This document shows, one piece after another, positions 59,083 to 64,000 of a stretch of DNA of 64,000 nt. The notes beneath the pieces were generated by a model, which made no database searches, was not told the DNA's origin, and saw nothing but the letters and a program-made list of their open reading frames with translations. Position 1 is the stretch's first letter, and every line of letters begins with the position of its first letter. The position numbers were made by a program, and so were the translations under genes. The stretch is from Acinetobacter kyonggiensis (GTDB lineage Bacteria > Pseudomonadota > Gammaproteobacteria > Pseudomonadales > Moraxellaceae): positions 1-64,000 of the forward strand of contig NZ_FNPK01000016.1 of the NCBI RefSeq assembly GCF_900107285.1. Direction: 5' to 3'.

Positions 59083-60129
59083 TTGAGTCAAAACAACGCC
59101 ATTAAAGAATTGTTTGATAGATCAATAGGTAACAAGATTTGGGTAGCTCCGATGGCAGGTGTTACGGATCGTCCATTTCGGACGTTATGTAAATATTTTG
59201 GTGCTGGGCATGCAGTCAGTGAAATGATGACATCAGACCAGACCTTACGCATGAGTAAAAAAAGTTTATATCGTGCTAATTTTGATGGCGAGCTTGCCCC
59301 GATATCGGCACAGATTGCAGGTTCAGATCCATTAGATCTTGCTGAGGCAGCACGTTTTCAAGTGGCAAATGGTGCACAAATTGTTGATATCAACATGGGC
59401 TGTCCTGCTAAAAAAGTATGTAATAAGTTAGCTGGTTCAGCGTTGTTAAAAGATGAAGATCTGGTCGCGCGTATTTTAGATACCGTTGTTGCCGCAGTTG
59501 ATGTTCCTGTGACTTTAAAAACTCGATTGGGTTATTTAAATGGTCATGAAAATATTATGCGTGTTGCAAAACGTGCAGAACAAGCGGGCATAGCTGCATT
59601 GGCATTGCATGGTCGTACGCGTGAGGACATGTATTTAAATACGGCACGTTATCGTTTGATTAAAGAAGTCAAACAAATGTTAAGTATTCCTGTGATTGCC
59701 AATGGTGATATCGACAGTCCTGAAAAAGCAAAATATGTGCTCGACTACACGGGTGCTGATGCCATTATGATTGGTCGTGCAGCACAAGGTCGCCCGTGGA
59801 TTTTTCGTGAAATTTCTCACTATTTGTCAACAGGTCAACATTTAGCTGCACCGAATATTCAAGAGGTTAAGGATGTACTTTTAGGGCACTTATCGGAACT
59901 CTATGAATTCTATGGTGAGTACTCTGGTTGTCGTATTTCACGTAAACATATTGCTTGGTATACCAAAGGTTTACGTTCCAGTAATGAATTTCGTCAAAAT
60001 ATGTATAAAGTAGAAAGTACGGCCGATCAGTACAAAGTGGTTGAAGCCTATTTTGATGAACTTTTAGCGCAAGGTGAAATCATGAGTGATGTTCAGGTGG
60101 AACAGATCAATTTACTTGAAACAAAATAA
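59083..60129 (+). CDS. dusB: tRNA-dihydrouridine synthase DusB with phage-supplied N-terminus
   Basis: About 348 residues. APMAGVTDRPFRTL, the FMN-binding INMGCPAKKV, GSALL, HGRTRE, IANGDI and IGRAAQGRPWIFRE mark DusB, which reduces uridine in tRNA with FMN and NADPH. It is not DusA, which has APMLDWTDR. The first ~26 codons up to APMAG come from the prophage; the native ones are at 11770-11844. The start is TTG 59083 with ACGAGG nine bases upstream; TTG 59074 abuts that site and is less likely. Expression must now come from a phage-end promoter. Confidence 0.93.
   Translation: MSQNNAIKELFDRSIGNKIWVAPMAGVTDRPFRTLCKYFGAGHAVSEMMTSDQTLRMSKKSLYRANFDGELAPISAQIAGSDPLDLAEAARFQVANGAQIVDINMGCPAKKVCNKLAGSALLKDEDLVARILDTVVAAVDVPVTLKTRLGYLNGHENIMRVAKRAEQAGIAALALHGRTREDMYLNTARYRLIKEVKQMLSIPVIANGDIDSPEKAKYVLDYTGADAIMIGRAAQGRPWIFREISHYLSTGQHLAAPNIQEVKDVLLGHLSELYEFYGEYSGCRISRKHIAWYTKGLRSSNEFRQNMYKVESTADQYKVVEAYFDELLAQGEIMSDVQVEQINLLETK
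59152..59161 (+). repeat. attR core
   Basis: ATGGCAGGTG inside the dusB APMAG codons, identical to attL at 11818-11827. Confidence 0.8.
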
Positions 60130-60161
60130 AGCGTGGCGAGTAAAAAACCTCTCAATTGAGA

Positions 60162-60493
60162 TAATGCGGATCAGTTGAGGGGTTTTGTAATAAACTCCTT
60201 AGCTTTTTAGTTCTTCACAACGGAGTCTTGTATTTTTAAATCAAATACTAGGAGCTCATCTATTACTTTGGATAAGCCCAAATGAGAAGCCTCAAAATAT
60301 ATTTTGAGTTCGCAAGAAAGGCATTGTCTCCGCAAAACTCGCCAAATACCTTTTATTGATTAATAACTTGCAGAAACTGTACTTTTTCAAAGTAGTCTTG
60401 CCTCGAACAGTTGCGGATGACGTTTCCGCGTATCGAAGAACATCATGAATTTAAAATAAAAAAGCCAGTCAATTTCTTAACTGACTGGCATCA
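60162..60493 (-). mobile_element. MITE-like element, copy 2 (332 bp), inserted in a terminator after dusB
   Basis: The reverse complement matches copy 1 (4680-5013) over its whole length, including the blocks CGTCATCCGCAACTGTTCGA and TTATTAATCAATAAAAGG. It fills the gene-free gap 60130-60523. Ends: TGACTGGCATCA (60482-60493) and, more diverged, TAATGCGGATCA (60162-60173). Flanks: CCTCTCAATTGAGA before it and TTTTAATGGAGAGG after it. Joining them gives a CCTCTC-AATT-GAGAGG terminator, so this copy also split a terminator; the flanking duplication is imperfect. Confidence 0.72.
60453..60490 (-). terminator. Terminator-like hairpin carried by repeat copy 2
   Basis: Minus strand: GCCAGTCA with TGACTGGC followed by six T's, beginning about 34 bases after the stop of the flavoprotein gene at 60524. 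Same position relative to the upstream gene as in copy 1. Confidence 0.7.
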
Positions 60494-60523
60494 TTTTAAT
60501 GGAGAGGCTTTTTATCATTTACC

Positions 60524-61570
60524 TTATTGCGTCTGGCTCATTTCTAACACCAGTTGATTGACTAAATCCGCAGCTTCCATTTCACGAATTTGAGCGACAT
60601 TTGTTCCCGCCCAGAATGCAGAAAAACCAAAATCTCCTTGGGCTGATGCTGCGGCATTGAGTTGTTTGCCCAAATCATAGCAATACGGGTAGGTGGCGAC
60701 ATTAGGTCGTTCAGGTCGATCGATTTGAGTATGCCAATGATTAATTAAACCACGTGCAGGACGGCCTGAAATACTTTCCGTGATTTGAGTAATGGGGGTA
60801 TTGAATAATGCTTTTCGATAAGCAGCATTGGCATTTGAGCTTTTACATTGTACAAATGCAGTTCCCAGTTGAACGGCTTCAGCACCTAATTGTATGAGTC
60901 GCTGGGCTTGATGTCCATTCATCAGACCACCAGCAGCAATGATCGGTAAATGACAATGTTTTTTTAACAACTGAACCAAATCAGAAGTTTTTACCGCACT
61001 GTCAAATGTTTCATTAAAAATGCCCCGATGCCCACCAGCCTCAATGCCTTGAGCAATAATAATATCAATACCTGCGGCTTCAATTGCAAGTGCTTCAACT
61101 AGATTGGTTGCTGAAACCATAGTCATAATCCCAGCATTTTTTAATGCTTGAATTTGATGTGGATGTGGAATGCCGAAGTGGAAACTGACTGCTTTAGGCT
61201 TTGTTTCTAAAACTAAATTTAAATAATCATCATGATCTAAAAAACTTGGATAAATACATTCTAATTCAGTTGGAGGAACTGCATTATATTTCTCAAATTG
61301 AGGAATTAAATATTGAATCCACTGCTTTGCAAGGTCATGGTCTAAAGCTGAACTTTGGTGGCAAAAGAAATTCACTTGAAAGGCTTGGTGAGTCAGCGCT
61401 TGAGTCTCTAAAATCTGTTGGCGTGCTGCTTCAGCAGAACTTGCACCCAAGCCGAGTGAACCTAAACCACCTTGATTAGAGACTTCTGCTGCCAATTGAG
61501 GGGTAGAAACACCTGCCATTGGGGCAAGGAAAATAGGATGTTTAATATCGAGTTGTTCTAATAAAGTCAT
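60524..61570 (-). CDS. NAD(P)H-dependent flavin oxidoreductase (nitronate monooxygenase family)
   Basis: 348 residues. FMN-binding TIM-barrel motifs are HPIFLAPMAGVSTPQLAAEV, GGLGSLGLG, the catalytic-region GIEAGGHRG, and AAGGLMNGHQ with GAEAVQLGTAF. The HRG triad with the preceding His fits nitronate monooxygenases, which oxidise alkyl nitronates. It is convergent with dusB. Exact substrate is not certain. Confidence 0.85.
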   Translation of the reverse strand: MTLLEQLDIKHPIFLAPMAGVSTPQLAAEVSNQGGLGSLGLGASSAEAARQQILETQALTHQAFQVNFFCHQSSALDHDLAKQWIQYLIPQFEKYNAVPPTELECIYPSFLDHDDYLNLVLETKPKAVSFHFGIPHPHQIQALKNAGIMTMVSATNLVEALAIEAAGIDIIIAQGIEAGGHRGIFNETFDSAVKTSDLVQLLKKHCHLPIIAAGGLMNGHQAQRLIQLGAEAVQLGTAFVQCKSSNANAAYRKALFNTPITQITESISGRPARGLINHWHTQIDRPERPNVATYPYCYDLGKQLNAAASAQGDFGFSAFWAGTNVAQIREMEAADLVNQLVLEMSQTQ

Positions 61571-61816
61571 ATTTAGCTCCTACGAGTACAGATTACTTTG
61601 CCCAAGCACTAGAAATTAAGCAAATAATATTCGTTATTTCTTTACGAAATAAAATGATTATTTTTTTGATTTTCTTAAATAAAGAAATTTGAAAATAACC
61701 TTTCACACTGGAGCGTATAAAAGTTCAATCCATCGGTTTAATAAAATGAAAAATCAATTTGACTGGATATTTTCAGGCATAATATTGTGCTGTATTCGGT
61801 GATGATTGGACAATTT

Positions 61817-62338
61817 ATGCTGAAGCCGTTAATTTTAGCGACTTTAATTTCAACTTTAGTGCTTTCAGCCTGTTCATCTTCTGAACAAAATGAAACACAA
61901 ATTGATCCTCAAAAGTATCAAGTTCAGGATGTTGCAAGCTTGCAACAGCGCTTGGATTTATTGAATCAAAAATTATCGAAGGATTATCAAGCCTTTAAAA
62001 AAACCAATAGTATTGCTTTCTCAGACCAGTCGGTATTTGATAGTCGTCAGCTTAAGACTCTAAATTTACATGCAGTCAGTCGAACGTCTTTAAAACCAGT
62101 TAAAACAGCCTATTGTGAAATGATGAATGGTTATTTTGCTGAAATGTATCATTTGGGGCATCAAAATTTGAGTTTGATAGGGCAGCTTCAATTGCCTCAT
62201 GCGCAGCATGAAGATTTAGCAAAAAGTTTTGCAAATGCAGATCAATTTTATGATTTTATTTTAAATCGTTATACATCGTACCGTCAGGCACAAGAAATTA
62301 TGGGTTTTGGCTGTAATTTAAAAGAAGCCTTAAATTAG
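61817..62338 (+). CDS. Lipoprotein, function unknown
   Basis: 173 residues from ATG 61817, with a lipoprotein signal ending LVLSAC. The mature part is helical (VASLQQRLDLLNQKLSKDYQ). The open frame continues upstream to 61787, but that start would spoil the signal peptide. The 216 bases before it hold only the divergent promoter region. No family recognised. Confidence 0.65.
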   Translation: MLKPLILATLISTLVLSACSSSEQNETQIDPQKYQVQDVASLQQRLDLLNQKLSKDYQAFKKTNSIAFSDQSVFDSRQLKTLNLHAVSRTSLKPVKTAYCEMMNGYFAEMYHLGHQNLSLIGQLQLPHAQHEDLAKSFANADQFYDFILNRYTSYRQAQEIMGFGCNLKEALN

Positions 62339-62360
62339 ATTTAAAAAACCAAAACTCAAA

Positions 62361-62385
62361 AAGCCCCTATTTAAGGGGTTTTTTC
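62361..62385 (+). terminator. Intrinsic terminator after the lipoprotein gene
   Basis: AGCCCCT (62362-62368) pairs with AGGGG (62374-62378) and adjacent bases; six T's follow. Confidence 0.8.
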
Positions 62386-62559
62386 ATCACTAAAAATGTG
62401 TGATTAATAGCCTGTTTATTTGGGGTTGTGGGCGTTCACTAGGGGAGCAGATAGGATGATGTTTTACCCTGATGCTGTTACCGATAAAGGAAAAGATGAG
62501 CCATATAGTCTTTTTAAATGAGCGTAATTGATGCTTTATATCAGTACAAATCAATTCAT

Positions 62560-63261
62560 TTACATGGGATGGACGTTAAACATTGAACCAATCCATGCAG
62601 AGAAGCTCATGGCAATAATTCCCCAAATTACGACACGTAAACTGCCTTTGAGCATAGATGTTCCTGCAAAGTAGCTCGATAAAGCACCTAGCCCAGCTAA
62701 GGATAAAACGCCTACAATCATGACGACTGTTGCAACATATTGATCTGGACTAATTAAAATAGAGAACATTGGGAAGAGTGCACCCAATGAAAAGGCAAGA
62801 GCAGATGAACCCGCAGCTTGTAATGGGTTGGCAGCCGTATTTTCATGAATACCTATTTCATCACGTGCATGTGCGCCAAGGGCATCATGAGCAGTGAGTT
62901 GCACGGCAACTTCATGCGCTAACTCTGGGTTTAAACCGCGCATGATATAAATCTGGGTTAATTCTTTGAGTTCATGTGTTGGATTTTTATCTAATTCTTT
63001 AGCCTCCATATGTAGATCTGCTTCTTCAATATCCACTTGTGATTTTACGGAAATATATTCACCAGCAGCCATGGAGCTTGCACCTGAAATGAGACCCGCC
63101 ACACAAGTGATCAGTAGCACTTGAGTTGATGCTCCGCTCGCTGCCATCCCTATAATTAAACTGGTGACTGAAATAATCCCATCATTAGCCCCGAGTACTG
63201 CGGCACGAAGCCAACCAGTTCTATGAATATAATGTTTTTCATTATGATGAGAATATGACAT
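62560..63261 (-). CDS. VIT1/CCC1-family Fe2+/Mn2+ transporter
   Basis: 233 residues. Membrane spans at the N-terminus (AAVLGANDGIISVTSLIIGM, VLLITCVAGLISGASSMAAG with the following GEYISVKSQ) and three more at the C-terminus surround a cytoplasmic Glu-rich part (VDIEEADLHMEAKEL). This is the bacterial VIT family that moves iron or manganese out of the cytoplasm. Identification is firm; metal choice is not. Confidence 0.9.
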   Translation of the reverse strand: MSYSHHNEKHYIHRTGWLRAAVLGANDGIISVTSLIIGMAASGASTQVLLITCVAGLISGASSMAAGEYISVKSQVDIEEADLHMEAKELDKNPTHELKELTQIYIMRGLNPELAHEVAVQLTAHDALGAHARDEIGIHENTAANPLQAAGSSALAFSLGALFPMFSILISPDQYVATVVMIVGVLSLAGLGALSSYFAGTSMLKGSLRVVIWGIIAMSFSAWIGSMFNVHPM

Positions 63262-63342
63262 ATAAACATGCTCTTAGAAAATTTTAGCACTTTAACCATA
63301 TAAGGAATGCAACGTAAAAAGCAAGGTTGATTAAAATAAAAA

Positions 63343-63366
63343 AGCTCCAAATCAGGAGCTTTTTTA
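63343..63366 (-). terminator. Intrinsic terminator (minus strand)
   Basis: AGCTCC (63343-63348) and GGAGCT (63355-63360) with a T run in the minus direction; ends the Ala-rich lipoprotein gene. Confidence 0.8.
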
Positions 63367-63380
63367 TTTACAAAATAAAA

Positions 63381-63725
63381 TTATTGTTGAGTTTTTTCTT
63401 TAACATCTGCGGCACCTTTTTCAACCGCACCAGCGGTCGCAGCAGTTGCATCTTTTGCTGCTGTTTTTACATCATCTGCCGCTGCTTCAGTTTTTTTAGC
63501 CGCGTCGTCTGCTGCGGCATCAATATGAGCTACCGCTTTATCTGTTGCAGCTTCAGTTTTTGCCGCTGCTTCGTCAGCAGCATTTTTAATGTCCTGACCT
63601 GCTTGAGTTGCAGCATTTTCTATGTGTTGACCAGTTGTAGCACCTGTTTCAGGCGCTTTTTCTTTATTACAGCCAACAAGTGCAACAGTAGCAGCAAGAC
63701 CTAAAGCAACAAGTAGTTTATTCAT
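63381..63725 (-). CDS. Ala-rich lipoprotein with helical repeats
   Basis: 114 residues from ATG 63725 (GGA 9 bases upstream). The signal MNKLLVALGLAATVALVGC has a lipobox. The mature part is a long amphipathic helix of repeats rich in Ala, Asp, Thr and Lys (AADEAAAKTEAATDKAVAHI, DAAKKTEAAADDVKTAAKDA), like apolipoprotein-type or stress-related surface helices. Function unknown. Confidence 0.75.
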   Translation of the reverse strand: MNKLLVALGLAATVALVGCNKEKAPETGATTGQHIENAATQAGQDIKNAADEAAAKTEAATDKAVAHIDAAADDAAKKTEAAADDVKTAAKDATAATAGAVEKGAADVKEKTQQ

Positions 63726-63849
63726 TGTCATATTTCCTTTTAATTGTTTTATCCACATGAATGGGATATGTGCGAATATAATCGAAAATAGCTCAAATAA
63801 AGATCAAAAAATTGTTAATTAAATGTAACCTTTGATAAAAAAACGATTG

Positions 63850-63884
63850 AAAAAAGGCTTATATCTAAAAATAGATATAAGCCT
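63850..63884 (-). terminator. Terminator of ahpF
   Basis: AGGCTTATATCT (63855-63866) and AGATATAAGCCT (63873-63884), with a T run in the minus direction. Confidence 0.8.
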
Positions 63885-63923
63885 ATGTATTATCATTCAA
63901 TATAAATGATTTAATTTACCCAA

Positions 63924-64000
63924 TTACTGCCCTGAACGGATGATGTAATCAAAAGCCGACAATGATGCTTTGGCACCTTCACCTGTGGCAATGATGATTT
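63924..64000 (-). CDS. ahpF: Alkyl hydroperoxide reductase subunit F, C-terminal end (partial)
   Basis: The last 24 codons before TAA read IIIATGEGAKASLSAFDYII then RSGQ. AhpF proteins end in this way (IVISTGEGAKASLSAFDYLIR in E. coli). AhpF passes electrons from NADH to the peroxidase AhpC. The gene continues beyond the window. Confidence 0.85.
   Translation of the reverse strand, partial: IIIATGEGAKASLSAFDYIIRSGQ

Larger units (their letters stand above)
11818..59161. mobile_element. Complete temperate siphovirus prophage integrated in dusB
   Basis: Bounded by the shared core ATGGCAGGTG in both dusB fragments. It contains integrase, CI/Cro/CII switch, replication, terminase, head, tail, lysis and accessory modules, all with full-length frames. 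The head proteins are Mu-like (DUF935 portal, F-like, gpI-like, DUF1320, G-like, DUF1834). There is a ~1019-residue tape measure and no tail sheath gene, so the virion should be a long non-contractile-tailed phage. No broken gene was seen. Confidence 0.95.

Noticed and set aside
59083..60129. Target gene as dusA, the commonly reported integration site
   Set aside because: The sequence has APMAGVTDRPF, NMGCPAKKV and the displaced MYIGPYQL start, which are DusB features; DusA has APMLDWTDR.
60150..60505. Clean target-site duplication around repeat copy 2
   Set aside because: The flanks (TCTCAATTGAGA and TTTTAATGGAGA) match only in part, so the duplication is not claimed for this copy; the split terminator is the firmer evidence.
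63327..63704. 125-codon plus-strand ORF rich in Cys, Ser and Phe
   Set aside because: It is the antisense shadow of the Ala-rich lipoprotein repeats.

Overview
The window is a piece of an Acinetobacter-like gammaproteobacterial chromosome carrying one complete, apparently intact temperate siphovirus prophage of about 47.3 kb (11818-59161). The host assignment is an inference from AT-rich composition, the RapA, DusB, AhpF and DesT/DesC/DesB-type proteins and general gene style; no 16S or other definitive marker is present. Host left flank (1-11817): an isochorismatase/carrier-protein fusion with a degenerate first domain, a RluA-type pseudouridine synthase, the RNA polymerase recycling ATPase RapA, an orphan PAAR spike-tip protein, an alpha/beta hydrolase, a TetR regulator divergent from a ferredoxin-reductase plus fatty acid desaturase pair (DesT/DesC/DesB type), a small conserved protein, a HAD phosphatase and a DUF1615 lipoprotein. 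Host right flank (59162-64000): the body of dusB, a nitronate-monooxygenase-type flavoprotein, a lipoprotein, a VIT-family metal transporter, an Ala-rich lipoprotein and the last codons of ahpF. Two 332-334 bp copies of a MITE-like repeat lie on either side of the prophage (4680-5013 and 60162-60493), in opposite orientation, each inserted into a host transcription terminator. The prophage sits in the 5' end of dusB. The displaced native start survives at 11770-11844; the phage supplies a new N-terminus and start at the other end, so DusB should still be made. Phage layout: leftward early operon 16064-11937 (membrane protein, DUF3820, Sak4-like recombinase, methyltransferase, PrtN-like activator); lysogenic genes 18094-16618 behind an S24-type CI repressor; identical 14-bp operators at the pL- and pR-like promoters; rightward early operon 19013-25069 (Cro, CII, an O-like initiator with five origin iterons, DnaB helicase, nuclease, phosphatase, putative late regulator); a terminator-rich non-coding junction with a tRNA-Arg; then a late operon (terminase, Mu-like head genes, long non-contractile tail, lysis cassette). 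Integrase lies at the right end. The most interesting part is the accessory cassette inside the tail operon (38384-43640). It contains (i) an AntA/AntB-type antirepressor preceded by a candidate C4-like antisense RNA, (ii) two signal-peptide proteins, and (iii) a P22 immI-like locus: a Mnt-like ribbon-helix-helix repressor, a divergent second ribbon-helix-helix protein and a BRO-type antirepressor around a promoter pair with repeated operators. Behind the Mnt-like gene, in the position that sieA (superinfection exclusion) has in P22 as I recall that map, is a TerD-domain protein that ends in an HNH nuclease. That protein is the best candidate here for a poorly described anti-phage or stress-response system. 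Everything was read by eye from the sequence; no database search was run.
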